Shown: piece after piece, positions 8,367 through 16,639 of the stretch | Layout of the letters: the number at the start of each line of letters is the position of its first letter | How positions within the stretch are numbered: position 1 is the first letter of the stretch | Assembly (NCBI GenBank): GCA_013298895.1 | Contig: JAAFJM010000013.1 | Location: 1-64,000, forward strand | Origin: Bacteroidota bacterium | GTDB taxonomy: Bacteria > Bacteroidota > Bacteroidia > UKL13-3 | Length of the DNA: 64,000 bases | Direction: 5' to 3' | Notes under the pieces: generated by a model | Database searches by the model: none | Seen by the model: only the letters and a program-made list of their open reading frames with translations | What the model was told of the DNA's origin: nothing | Program-made: the position numbers and the translations under genes

Positions 8367-9140
8367 ATGTTTGATAGAGAAAGACCTAGTTTTGAGGATA
8401 GCAATAATGTAACAGTTCAAAGATGTTTTTATGCTTACGAATTTGCCAAACCATATATAACTAATAAAAATACTGCTGATATTGGCTGCGCTGATGGTTA
8501 CGGAACTCAGTATTTAGCCGATTTTACCATTAGTACCATTGGTGTTGATTACAGCGAAGTTACCATAGCCGATGCGCGCCAAAAGCATGCTGCTAAAACC
8601 AATTTAACTTTTAAAGCAGGCAAGGTTCCGCCCATTCCATTAGAAACTGAAAGTGTAGATGTAGTAACAGCATTTCAATTTATTGAACATATTGAACAAC
8701 GCAAAGCATTTATGGAAGATGTAAAACGTGTATTAAAGCCAGGAGGTGTTTTTATTTGTACTACTCCAAATGTAAAAATGAGCATTGCACGTAATCCGTT
8801 CCATGTGCATGAATATACTTTTGACGAAATGCAAAAAGAAGCATCAAGCGTGTTTTCTAAAATTGAATTACAAGGTTTGCAAGGCAATGAAGTGGTAAAT
8901 AAATATTACGATGATAACTCCAAATGGGCCAAACGTATATTAATGTTCGATCCATTGGGTTTACACAAATTGGTTCCAGCTAATTGGTTGGTGGCTCCTT
9001 ATAATTTTTTAACCAGCCTTATGCGCAAAAATTTAAAAGAAACCAATAACGATACTTTAAAAATAACTACTCAAGATTTTTATTTAACCAAAGATAATTT
9101 GGATAAAACTTGGGACATTTTCTTAATAGCACACAAATAA
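8367..9140 (+). CDS. Class I SAM-dependent methyltransferase
   Basis: A 257-residue protein with the Methyltransf_11-type Rossmann fold. Motif I is TADIGCADGYGTQYLA, followed by the acidic strand GVDYSEV, motif IV VDVVTAFQFIEHIEQR and the post-IV segment VLKPGGVFICTTPN. It resembles the small methyltransferases found in sugar, lipid or quinone pathways. The substrate cannot be read from the sequence. dapA follows 32 bases downstream on the same strand, so the two may be co-transcribed, but no functional link is obvious. Confidence 0.88.
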   Translation: MFDRERPSFEDSNNVTVQRCFYAYEFAKPYITNKNTADIGCADGYGTQYLADFTISTIGVDYSEVTIADARQKHAAKTNLTFKAGKVPPIPLETESVDVVTAFQFIEHIEQRKAFMEDVKRVLKPGGVFICTTPNVKMSIARNPFHVHEYTFDEMQKEASSVFSKIELQGLQGNEVVNKYYDDNSKWAKRILMFDPLGLHKLVPANWLVAPYNFLTSLMRKNLKETNNDTLKITTQDFYLTKDNLDKTWDIFLIAHK

Positions 9141-9172
9141 TAAACCTTAAAACTTAACAAATTGATTAAACC

Positions 9173-10045
9173 ATGAAAGGCACAGGATTAGCATTAGTAA
9201 CCCCTTTTAAAGCCGATTTCTCTATTGATTTTGATGCATTGTCAAACTTAATAGAGCACGTAATTACGGGAGGAGTGGAGTATGTGGTAGCATTAGGCAC
9301 CACAGGCGAAAGCGTTACTTTAAGTAAAGACGAAAAGAAGCAGGTTTATCAATTTATTCAACAACAAGTTAAAGGCAGAGTACAATGTGTGGCTGGTCTA
9401 GGTGGAAACGATACTGCTGAGTTAACTGATTATATCAAATCGTTTGATTTTACTGGTTACGATGCTGTACTTTCGGTTAGTCCTTATTACAACAAACCAA
9501 GTCAAGAAGGCATTTACCAACATTTCATGAAAGTGGCTGAAGCTAGCGCTAAGCCTATTGTTTTATATAATGTTCCTGGTCGTTCAGGGAGTAACATGAC
9601 AGCTGATACTACTTTGCGTTTAGCTAAAGCTAGCAGCAAATTTATAGCTGTAAAAGAAGCGAGCGGTAACGCAGAACAATTCATGGATTTAATTCATCAA
9701 GCACCTGTTGGTTTTTCGGTAGTGAGTGGCGATGATAATTTAACCGTTCCTTTTATGTCAATGGGTATGACAGGCGTAATTTCGGTTATTGGTCAAGCAT
9801 ATCCTAAAAAGTTTTCTAATATGGTTCGCGCTGCTTTGAATAACGATATTGTAACCGCTCGTACTTTGCATTTTGAATTGTACGATGTAATGAAATCAAT
9901 TTATTTAGATGGAAATCCTGGTGGAATAAAAGCATTATTAAGCTTAATGGGTATTTGCCAAAATGTAGTTCGTTTACCATTAGTGCCTGTAAATAATGGT
10001 GCTTTCGAAACCATTAAAAAACATTTCAATGAAACTAAAGCTTAA
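9173..10045 (+). CDS. dapA: 4-hydroxy-tetrahydrodipicolinate synthase
   Basis: DapA condenses pyruvate with aspartate semialdehyde, the first committed step of lysine and diaminopimelate synthesis. The 290-residue length is standard. Catalytic features are visible: TTGES (43-47), Tyr106 in YYNKP, YNVPGR (132-137, catalytic Tyr132) and the Schiff-base Lys161 in AVKEASG. The end GNPGGIKALLSLMGI is typical. The 3' end overlaps the start of a lipoprotein gene by 17 bases, which suggests translational coupling. Identification is certain. Confidence 0.98.
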   Translation: MKGTGLALVTPFKADFSIDFDALSNLIEHVITGGVEYVVALGTTGESVTLSKDEKKQVYQFIQQQVKGRVQCVAGLGGNDTAELTDYIKSFDFTGYDAVLSVSPYYNKPSQEGIYQHFMKVAEASAKPIVLYNVPGRSGSNMTADTTLRLAKASSKFIAVKEASGNAEQFMDLIHQAPVGFSVVSGDDNLTVPFMSMGMTGVISVIGQAYPKKFSNMVRAALNNDIVTARTLHFELYDVMKSIYLDGNPGGIKALLSLMGICQNVVRLPLVPVNNGAFETIKKHFNETKA

Positions 10046-10781
10046 TTCGGTTTTATTTATAGCGCTTTTAGTTTTGGTTGCGGCTTGTAATCAAAAACCA
10101 AAGGAGCTTAAGTTTACCAATTTTATAATTGCAAATACGCAATATCCAATTGCTGGAGATAGCTCTCGAAGCTGCACTTTTGAGGCAAGTATTCCAATTT
10201 TTGAGGATGGAAACCAACAATTAATTGATTCAATCAATACTTTTATTGCACAAACATTTTTTGAACATGAAAGCAAAATTACCGATTTAAAGCAATTGGT
10301 TAAAGCTGAATCAGATAGTTTTTATAAAAATTATTTGCGTGATTTTTCGGAGTTTAACGAAGCTGATTTCCCACTTACTTACGACTATAATTTAAAATTG
10401 GCTGTTGCATTTCATAACGAAAAATATGTAACACTAAAAAACGAAAATTATGAATACACAGGCGGTGCTCATGGCAATTACGCTACATTGTACCATGTGT
10501 TTAATGCTAAAAATGGCAAACATGTTTCTATTAACGAATTAGTGGAGGATACTTTAAAATTAGAGCAATTGGCAAAACAACAGTTTTATACCTTGAAACA
10601 AATTGATAGCACTAAGTCAATTAATGATCAAGGATATTGGTTCGAAAAAAATGTATTTAGTTTAAACAGTAATTTTGGTTTGATAAACGATACGTTGGTT
10701 TTTACTTATAATCCTTATGAAATTACCAGTTATGCCGAAGGTCAAATTGATTTAAAAATACCTTTGAATCTATTAAAATAA
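10029..10781 (+). CDS. Lipoprotein with DUF3298 (RsiV/PdaC-like) domain
   Basis: About 250 residues from the start chosen at 10029, which gives a clean lipoprotein signal (KLKLNSVLFIALLVLVAAC). A longer reading from 9996 would add 11 residues inside dapA before this signal and is less likely. The C-terminal half contains YTGGAHGNYATLYHVFNAKNGKHVSINELV, the hallmark of DUF3298, preceded by a DUF4163-like segment. Related domains in RsiV and PdaC bind or act on peptidoglycan and lysozyme, but for Bacteroidota lipoproteins no function is established. The gene overlaps dapA by 17 bases. Confidence 0.82.
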   Translation: MKLKLNSVLFIALLVLVAACNQKPKELKFTNFIIANTQYPIAGDSSRSCTFEASIPIFEDGNQQLIDSINTFIAQTFFEHESKITDLKQLVKAESDSFYKNYLRDFSEFNEADFPLTYDYNLKLAVAFHNEKYVTLKNENYEYTGGAHGNYATLYHVFNAKNGKHVSINELVEDTLKLEQLAKQQFYTLKQIDSTKSINDQGYWFEKNVFSLNSNFGLINDTLVFTYNPYEITSYAEGQIDLKIPLNLLK

Positions 10782-10875
10782 AAAATAGTTAATTCACGCT
10801 TGCGAATTAATTGGTATGTTTTTTGGCTAGTTATTAAAGTTAGTAAATCCGAATTTTAGCAAAATCAACAAAACA

Positions 10876-12756
10876 ATGAAACAATTTTTTAAATATATTT
10901 TAGTCATACTTAGCATTATTTTTTCGCAAAATATTTTTGCACAGATTGATACAAGTATATTTACCAGTCCAATTACCACTTTTGTAATTTCAGAAAAACA
11001 AATAGATAGTCATCAAAAATGGGTGATATTAGATACGAGCATTACTAAAAATGAAATTTTTCACCCTATGTATGCTAAGTATGGTTTGTTTCAAGATATG
11101 GGAAATATTGGCTCTGCAGGGCAATCTTTGATATTTGATGCTAATAGAAATTTTGGATATCGATTTACTCAAAATCCTTGGAACAGTTATTTTTTTAAGC
11201 CTGAAGAAAGAATTTATTACAATTCAAAGTCACCGATAACGGATATTACTTATGTGCAAGGCGGTGTAGAAACGGTTAACTTAAAGGTTAAACTAGCAAT
11301 TAATGTTACTCCAAGATGGATGATTGGTGTGGATTACCATAGGCTAACATCCACAGGTAATTTTGTGCGCCAAAGAAATGGAGCTTATTACACACAAGCA
11401 TTCACTTATTATCAGTCAAAAAATGCAAAATATGCTATGTTGGCTAATTTAACTTGGAACTTAGGATATAATGAAGAAAGTGGTGGGTTAAAAAGCGATT
11501 CGAGTTTTGAGGCACTTTCAGGTACAAATAAAACAGGAAACAGTAATTTAAGTAATTCAGAAAATGGGTTTAGAAACAGAAGTTTTTATTTGAAGCAGTA
11601 TTTTTATTATGGTAAAAGTACAACAGAAATAAATAAAGAAGATACCATTGAAAAGTTCGTTAGTTATGGTCACTTTAGCCATACTTTAAAAGCAGAAGAT
11701 GAGGTATATTATTTGCGTGTTAATGGCGATTCTAATAGTGTTATTTTTCCTAATGGATTAATAAAAACTTTTACTGATTCGGTTACTTCGCAAACTATTA
11801 CCAACAAATTTGCCTACACACTTTATAATACCGATAGAAAAAATGAAATGCGGTTTATTGAATTAGCGGCAAGCCATCAATTTGTAAATACCGATGTGCA
11901 AACCAATCAGCGAAGTTTTAATAATGTAATTTTTGAAGGAACCATTGAACGTGAAGTTTTTAAAAATTATGGAATTTCATTCAGGGCAAATGGCGCCTAT
12001 TCACCGTTGGGTTATAACCAAAATGATTTGAAATTAATTGGAGATATTAACTACAAAACTCCTTGGCTAATATTTAGTGGTGGAATCTTTAATAATTTGT
12101 ACTCGCCAGATTATACTTTTACTTTTTTTAAAAGCAATCAATTTAATTGGGATAATCAAAATTTCAATAAAATAAATGTAAGTAATTGGCATGGAAGTAT
12201 TGAAACACGCACTCTAAAAAACAACTTTAAACTAACCTTTAATCAGAATATATTGGCTAATTGGGTTTATTTTGGTACCGATGCTACTCCAAAACAAAGC
12301 AGTAACGTGGCATTAGTTCAAACCATTGAACTTCAAAAAGTATTTAAACTTTGGAAATTTTATTTCGATAATAAAATTTTGTACCAAAAAAGCACAGAAG
12401 ATTTTGTGCGTTTACCTGAGTTTGGTGCGGTGTTGCGTTACTATTTCCAACAAGTATTGTTTAAAAAAGCGTTGAATTTACAGTTTGGTTTTGATGCCTT
12501 TTATAACACAGCTTTTTATGCGCAAGCCTATAATCCTGCTACAAGAGGATTTTACCTCCAAGACCAAAAGCAAATTGGTAACTATCCATTAATTAATGTG
12601 TTTTTATGTGGCGAAATTCGCCATGCAGTAATTTTTGCTTCTTACGAACACCTTAATCAAGATTGGTTTAAATCAACAGGATTTTATAGTACACCCAATT
12701 ATCCATTAGCATTATCAACCTTAAGAATAGGCGTAAGATGGAGGATGTATAATTAA
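10876..12756 (+). CDS. Putative outer-membrane beta-barrel (Porin_10-like)
   Basis: A 626-residue exported protein with the Sec signal peptide FKYILVILSIIFSQNIFAQ. The mature part has the features of the Bacteroidota putative porin family: the early segment YGLFQDMGNIGSAGQSLIFD, then EERIYYNSKSPITDITYVQGG, followed by many alternating beta strands and ending in an aromatic residue region (LRIGVRWRMYN). It most likely forms a large barrel in the outer membrane; the solute is unknown. Its stop codon is followed directly by an array of 8-base repeats (12757-12867). Confidence 0.82.
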   Translation: MKQFFKYILVILSIIFSQNIFAQIDTSIFTSPITTFVISEKQIDSHQKWVILDTSITKNEIFHPMYAKYGLFQDMGNIGSAGQSLIFDANRNFGYRFTQNPWNSYFFKPEERIYYNSKSPITDITYVQGGVETVNLKVKLAINVTPRWMIGVDYHRLTSTGNFVRQRNGAYYTQAFTYYQSKNAKYAMLANLTWNLGYNEESGGLKSDSSFEALSGTNKTGNSNLSNSENGFRNRSFYLKQYFYYGKSTTEINKEDTIEKFVSYGHFSHTLKAEDEVYYLRVNGDSNSVIFPNGLIKTFTDSVTSQTITNKFAYTLYNTDRKNEMRFIELAASHQFVNTDVQTNQRSFNNVIFEGTIEREVFKNYGISFRANGAYSPLGYNQNDLKLIGDINYKTPWLIFSGGIFNNLYSPDYTFTFFKSNQFNWDNQNFNKINVSNWHGSIETRTLKNNFKLTFNQNILANWVYFGTDATPKQSSNVALVQTIELQKVFKLWKFYFDNKILYQKSTEDFVRLPEFGAVLRYYFQQVLFKKALNLQFGFDAFYNTAFYAQAYNPATRGFYLQDQKQIGNYPLINVFLCGEIRHAVIFASYEHLNQDWFKSTGFYSTPNYPLALSTLRIGVRWRMYN

Positions 12757-12867
12757 TTTTTGATTTGGAGATTTATTGATTTAAAGATTGCTAAATTGTT
12801 GTTACCCAAGGAGTGATTGATTTGGAGATTTTAAATTGTTGGATTGTAGAATTGATGATTTGGATTT
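12757..12867. repeat. Octad tandem array starting at the porin stop codon
   Basis: Directly after the TAA stop (12754-12756) the DNA reads as phased 8-base units ending mostly in GAT or AAT: TTTTTGAT, TTGGAGAT, TTATTGAT, TTAAAGAT, TGCTAAAT, TGTTGTTA. After a 9-base interruption come TGATTGAT, TTGGAGAT and further 7- and 8-base units. The unit TTGGAGAT occurs twice. The consensus is roughly TTNNNGAT. Confidence 0.75.
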
Positions 12868-12928
12868 TTCAGTCGGCTAGCATCTCGAAACGAATATTAT
12901 TTTAGATTAATAGCCTACCTTAATTACA

Positions 12929-13459
12929 ATGAATACTAGTTTTTCAATTACAGATTTCTACAAAGAACTAGCATATTCATTGCCAAAAAGCACTTCTCAT
13001 ACCAGAAAAATATGGGTAAATAAAATTATTACCGAAGATATTGCTATCAAAGATATTGCTAATTTATTAAAGTGTGAGCAGAAAACAGCTACTCGTTTTC
13101 AATGGTTAATAAGTGAAATAGGAATAGCAAACCCCAATAGGTTATTAGCAGAACTTCCCTTTTTATTGCCTTTTTTTGATCAACTCAATCCAATTTACAA
13201 ATCTTCTTTAGCATCTTATTGGCTTATTGCAGGTGTTCCAACAGAAAACGAAGGTGTGGCAATTGACTTATTGTTTCAATGGCTTTTATCAAATCATGTA
13301 AATGTTACCATTAAATCGAGAAGCATTATGGTGCTATTCAAACTCACCAAAAAATATCCTGAACTAAAAAATGAATTTGTATTGTGCTTACAAAATCAAC
13401 AACACAAATACTCCAAAGATTTTGAAAAAAGAGTATCCAAAATATTGAATAAATTATAA
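12929..13459 (+). CDS. Hypothetical helical protein, HEAT-like
   Basis: A 176-residue protein without signal peptide. The sequence is a series of amphipathic helices (LAELPFLLPFFDQLNP, SLASYWLIAGVP, SIMVLFKLTKKYPELKNEF), and the last third looks like a HEAT-type repeat pair. I cannot assign a family. It converges with the tryptophan dioxygenase gene, ending 32 bases before that gene's stop. A role as a protein-protein scaffold is possible but unproven. Confidence 0.6.
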   Translation: MNTSFSITDFYKELAYSLPKSTSHTRKIWVNKIITEDIAIKDIANLLKCEQKTATRFQWLISEIGIANPNRLLAELPFLLPFFDQLNPIYKSSLASYWLIAGVPTENEGVAIDLLFQWLLSNHVNVTIKSRSIMVLFKLTKKYPELKNEFVLCLQNQQHKYSKDFEKRVSKILNKL

Positions 13460-13490
13460 GAATAAAGGATAATGAATTTGATTGGTTGAA

Positions 13491-14423
13491 TTATTGTGTT
13501 AAGTTATTATTTTCTGTTCCCCAATTTTGTTTTTCGTTTTCGTTCCAAAGGTTTGGAAAAAACTTACGTTGCTGAAATTGTGGATGTAAATATTTTTTCC
13601 ATTCAGAACCTCCTGTTGCTTGCTGGTTCTCGTTTTTGCTATCTAAAAAATGTTTAGCTGTGTTTAAATGTGTCATTGGCCAAACTACATTGTATAAGTT
13701 ATCAAACTCTTTTAGCTTAATTAATAACTCGTTCGACAAATTGGGCATTTGACTGATTCTATCAGCTATGGTTTTGCCTTTCATGGTGGTAGCTAAACCA
13801 ATAAACTGCGCTAAATATTTTTCTTCAAATAAGGTAAGCGTTAATGTTTTATTTCCCGTTTTTCTATTTAACCCAGCATCTTTCCAATAAATATGGTCAA
13901 AATAATCTGTAATACTTGGGTTTAAAATGGTTTTTAAACGCTCTTTTCCAGCTTCGTTTATCAAGTTTTCAAGGCCTGTGCAGTGTAATTCTATAAACCT
14001 AAACTGCGCACTTTGAAAACCACTTGCTGGCGCTAAAGTAGCTCTAAAAGTATTGTAGTCATCGTAATCCATGCCATCTTTCATTATATCGAAAGAATTA
14101 ATAAGCATTTGGGTGTAGCGAATAATACGCGTGAATTTATTCAATAAAAAACCTTCGGTTAATTCAGGTTCTGCGGCTACTTGTTTTACCTCGTGCAACA
14201 TCAGTTTTAAAAACAATTCAGTTACCTGATGGTACATTATAAAAATTTCTTCGTCTTTAAAATCTGTACGAGGTTTTTGTAACGAAAGTAAAGTATCAAC
14301 TTCTATGTAATCCCAATAATTAATAGGTTTTGCGTGTAATAAACCTTTCAAATAAGTTTCAGGGTTTTCACCTAGGTTTTGGTACTTATCATTAATTTTA
14401 TCAATAATTGGGTTTGAAGTCAT
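13491..14423 (-). CDS. kynA: Tryptophan 2,3-dioxygenase
   Basis: This heme enzyme opens the tryptophan indole ring to N-formylkynurenine, the first step of the kynurenine route. The 310-residue protein shows the family blocks: EEIFIMYHQVTELFLKLMLHEV (active-site histidine in MYHQ), FRATLAPASGFQSAQFRFIE, and the C-terminal WPMTHLNTAKHFLD (likely heme-ligand histidine) followed by ATGGSEWKKYL, which lines the substrate pocket. The segments diverge from the classic HQTYELWFK form but keep the spacing. No other kynurenine-pathway gene lies within the window. Confidence 0.9.
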   Translation of the reverse strand: MTSNPIIDKINDKYQNLGENPETYLKGLLHAKPINYWDYIEVDTLLSLQKPRTDFKDEEIFIMYHQVTELFLKLMLHEVKQVAAEPELTEGFLLNKFTRIIRYTQMLINSFDIMKDGMDYDDYNTFRATLAPASGFQSAQFRFIELHCTGLENLINEAGKERLKTILNPSITDYFDHIYWKDAGLNRKTGNKTLTLTLFEEKYLAQFIGLATTMKGKTIADRISQMPNLSNELLIKLKEFDNLYNVVWPMTHLNTAKHFLDSKNENQQATGGSEWKKYLHPQFQQRKFFPNLWNENEKQNWGTENNNLTQ

Positions 14424-14524
14424 GTTGCTATTTTTTTATTTATGCTAAGCAACAAATATGTCATTAAGGTTAAACCCAAATAATGATGGCAGTCAATATT
14501 AATATAGACTTTTTATAGTTTGTA

Positions 14525-15007
14525 TTAGTTTTTATCCTTAATCGGAATCCACACTTCTTCTTCCGATTCAGGGCTTGTATTGCTATATTTTTCGCCTAAA
14601 ATTTCAAAATGAGGCCTATTATCTAATTCATAAACAGAATTTGGAATCCACTCGGTAAATATAAAGTTGAAGAAAGGCGCTGCATTGCTAGCCAATCCTT
14701 TATAGTTAAAAACGGCATACTTGCCAGCAGGCAAAATATAAGTATGCATTCCTGATGGAATCACATCAAAACCAGATACTTCCAAGCAAGACCATTTTGT
14801 AAATTCGTTATGAGGATTAAATGCTACAAAATGTTCGTTACTATAAATTTGCATGGAGATAAGATGGCTTCCAATTGCATTAGTAATTTGATGGCGTTTA
14901 GGCATAAAAGTTTGCCAAAGCATGGCAGTTTTGTTATTAACTAAATTCATGCTTTGGCTTATGCCTATTAGTTTTTTAGGCTCAATAACTTGAATAGAAG
15001 GAGTCAT
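14525..15007 (-). CDS. GyrI-like small-molecule-binding protein
   Basis: A 160-residue protein of the GyrI/AraC effector-binding fold. It begins with the family segment IQVIEPKKLIGISQSMNL. Later parts include GFDVIPSGMHTYILPAGKYAVFNYKG and the ending TEWIPNSVYELDNRPHFEILGEKY, both typical. There is no DNA-binding domain, so it is a stand-alone ligand-binding module of the kind found in SbmC/GyrI or in isolated effector proteins. It lies 101 bases upstream of the dioxygenase gene on the same strand; a shared transcript is possible. Confidence 0.85.
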   Translation of the reverse strand: MTPSIQVIEPKKLIGISQSMNLVNNKTAMLWQTFMPKRHQITNAIGSHLISMQIYSNEHFVAFNPHNEFTKWSCLEVSGFDVIPSGMHTYILPAGKYAVFNYKGLASNAAPFFNFIFTEWIPNSVYELDNRPHFEILGEKYSNTSPESEEEVWIPIKDKN

Positions 15008-15143
15008 TTAATTTATTGTTTTATTGTCTGTTTTCAAAGTAAGCAATTAAGCAGTTGAACATATATTGGGCTTAGTCTGAAAAAGCTTAATTATAAAATA
15101 GTTAAAAATTATTTTCACTTTTGTTCAAACTAAATTTGCCTGC

Positions 15144-15163
15144 GGTTGGTGTTTTCACCAACC
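15144..15163. repeat. Perfect hairpin GGTTGGTG-TTTT-CACCAACC
   Basis: An 8-bp perfect stem with a TTTT loop. Its stem shares the GTTGGTG/CACCAAC core with the longer hairpin repeats at 45112-45143 and 63900-63931, so it may be a reduced member of the same family. Confidence 0.6.
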
Positions 15164-15359
15164 TTACTTCTATCAGTAGTTTCTGCCAAGCCTTAACAAA
15201 TGGATTCGTAAGCTTTCGGACTGCGGATTTTAAATGAATAAGAGTAGTAACTAGTAATAATTAAAACAAGCAATAGAAACTCCTTTCATTTTATATTCTT
15301 AAAGCACTCTACAATATATAAGGTTACAAGGTGTTAGTTTTTTGTTGTCCTAAAAAGTA

Positions 15360-15396
15360 AAAAACCTCATCATCTTGTAGATAATGAGGTTTTTTA
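15360..15396 (-). terminator. Terminator of the tRNA operon
   Basis: ACCTCAT (ending at 15370) pairs with ATGAGGT (15384-15390), flanked by A and T runs on both sides. Read on the minus strand it directly follows tRNA-Leu and ends in a T run. It is bidirectional in form. Confidence 0.8.
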
Positions 15397-15397
15397 G

Positions 15398-15482
15398 TAC
15401 CCGGGGCGGGACTTGAACCCGCACATCTTTAAAGGATACAGGATTTTAAGTCCTGCGTGTCTACCAATTCCACCACCCGGGC
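15398..15482 (-). tRNA. tRNA-Leu (anticodon TAA)
   Basis: An 85-base class II tRNA on the minus strand: acceptor GCCCGGG paired with CCCGGGT, D-arm with GGTGGAATTGGTAGAC, anticodon stem CAGGA/TCCTG around loop CTTAAAA-type sequence with TAA anticodon, a long variable arm (TATCCTTTAAAGATG), and the T-arm GCGGGTTCAAGTCCCGC. CCA is not encoded. It follows tRNA-Gly after 42 bases in the same transcript. Confidence 0.95.
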
Positions 15483-15524
15483 GTACTAATTAAAATTTCC
15501 GTTAAAAGAAACAGTGATTAATAT

Positions 15525-15600
15525 TGGAGCGAAAGACGAGGTTCGAACTCGCGACCTCAACCTTGGCAAGGTTGCGCTCTACCAGCTGAGCTACTTTCGC
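15525..15600 (-). tRNA. tRNA-Gly (anticodon GCC)
   Basis: A 76-base tRNA on the minus strand including an encoded CCA end. The acceptor GCGAAAG pairs with CTTTCGC. D-arm GCTCAGCTGGTAGAGC, anticodon stem CAACC/GGTTG with loop TTGCCAA (anticodon GCC), and T-arm GCGAGTTCGAACCTCGT are all visible. It is the first gene of the two-tRNA operon, 29 bases downstream of the -7 box. Confidence 0.96.
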
Positions 15601-15629
15601 ATTTGATATTTTGTATCGTTTTGGTGGTG

Positions 15630-15659
15630 CAAAAGTATACAAAGGATTTATACTTACAA
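15630..15659 (-). promoter_or_regulatory. Bacteroidota-type promoter of the tRNA operon
   Basis: On the minus strand: TTG (15657-15659), 19 bases, then TACTTTTG (15630-15637). This is an exact match to the TTG-N19-TAnnTTTG consensus and sits at the right distance from the 5' end of tRNA-Gly at 15600. Confidence 0.85.
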
Positions 15660-15774
15660 GTGCTTTCTGATTTTTTTTATTCCTTTTTCCTAAATAAATC
15701 AAAATCAGGTGGGTAATTTTTTATTTATTTAACGATTTGTTTATTTTAAGTAGCTGAAATTATTTTTTGAAGTA

Positions 15775-16542
15775 CTATTTTATTAAAAAACGGATTACTT
15801 TTTCATAAAATTCTTTTGGATTTTCAGCATGTAACCAATGCCCCGCCCCTGAAATAGTTTCAATTTGAGCGTTGATAAAATGCTCTTGAATTTCTAGTTC
15901 ATCACTTGGTTTTATGTAGGTTGACAACTCCCCACGTAAAAACAAAGCTGGTTTCAAGAATACTCCATCATATTCTATTGGTTTGATAATTTCCTCATAA
16001 TCTCTTTCTAAAACATTTAAATTAACTCTCCAATTATACCCGCCATTTGCAGTCGTTGTTAAATTTTTTAGTAAGAATTGTCTTGTTCCAAAATCAGGAA
16101 CCAAATGCATCATTATATCTTCAGCATCTTTACGTTTGGTAACTTTGGTGAAATCAACTGCGTGCAAGGCTTCAAGCACTGAATCGTGACCTCGTTTATA
16201 CTGCCTTGGGGCAATATCAGCTACAATTAGCTTTTCAACTTTATCGGTATAATCAAAAGCAAATTGCATAGCTACTTTTCCTCCCATGCTATGGCCTAAA
16301 ATATTGGCTGAAGCAATGTTTTGTTGCTCCATAAATTCGGCCAAATCGTTCACCATTAGTTTAATATTATGGCTTTCGGTATGTGGCGATTTCCCATGAT
16401 TACGCATATCAACCGTGTAAACACTAAAATCTTTCGAGAACTCAGTAGCCAATGTATGCCAATTATCTAACGAACCTAAAAATCCATGAATAATAATTAA
16501 GGTTTCTAGGCCTTCGCCATATTTTTTAAAATTTAAATGCAC
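15775..16542 (-). CDS. Alpha/beta-fold hydrolase (YbfF-like esterase)
   Basis: A 255-residue alpha/beta hydrolase. Oxyanion segment HGFLGSLDNW (19-28), the strand-turn VYTVDMRNHGKSPH, the nucleophile elbow GHSMGG with Ser85, and the C-terminal catalytic histidine in GAGHWLHAENP (His235) are visible. The DMRNHGKSP and VADIAPRQYKRGHD segments place it with the YbfF-type esterases that act on short or medium acyl esters or acyl-CoA. No signal peptide, so cytoplasmic. It is the next gene after ftsE on the minus strand, separated by a tandem-repeat array. Confidence 0.88.
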   Translation of the reverse strand: MHLNFKKYGEGLETLIIIHGFLGSLDNWHTLATEFSKDFSVYTVDMRNHGKSPHTESHNIKLMVNDLAEFMEQQNIASANILGHSMGGKVAMQFAFDYTDKVEKLIVADIAPRQYKRGHDSVLEALHAVDFTKVTKRKDAEDIMMHLVPDFGTRQFLLKNLTTTANGGYNWRVNLNVLERDYEEIIKPIEYDGVFLKPALFLRGELSTYIKPSDELEIQEHFINAQIETISGAGHWLHAENPKEFYEKVIRFLIK

Positions 16543-16557
16543 TTTTTTTTGATTGAA

Positions 16558-16639
16558 TTGCTTTATTGTTAAATGGTTAGATTGTCGGATTGTTAAATTA
16601 CTAATTGTCTATTGCCATTTGCTTATTGCTTATTAAACA
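16558..16639. repeat. Heptad-then-octad tandem array after the ftsE stop codon
   Basis: Read on the minus strand from the ftsE stop (TAG, 16640-16642), the first six units are 7-mers: TGTTTAA, TAAGCAA, TAAGCAA, ATGGCAA, TAGACAA, TTAGTAA. Five 8-mers follow: TTTAACAA, TCCGACAA, TCTAACCA, TTTAACAA, TAAAGCAA. The phase is unbroken over 82 bases and almost fills the gap to the hydrolase start at 16542. Nearly all units end in AA, most in CAA. Confidence 0.8.

Larger units (their letters stand above)
15008..15397. other. Gene-free stretch before the tRNA pair
   Basis: About 390 bases without a credible gene. It holds a perfect GGTTGGTG/CACCAACC hairpin (15144-15163), CGTAAGCTTTCGGA-like repeat debris near 15210-15225, and the tRNA operon terminator at its right end. 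The rest is AT-rich and shows no other structure to me. Confidence 0.6.

Noticed and set aside
10789-10810. TTAATTC/GAATTAA hairpin after the DUF3298 lipoprotein as a terminator
   Set aside because: The stem is AT-rich with no T run directly after it, so a terminator is not supported.
15502-15702. Small minus-strand open frame over the tRNA genes
   Set aside because: It overlaps tRNA-Gly completely and starts within the tRNA promoter region; chance frame.
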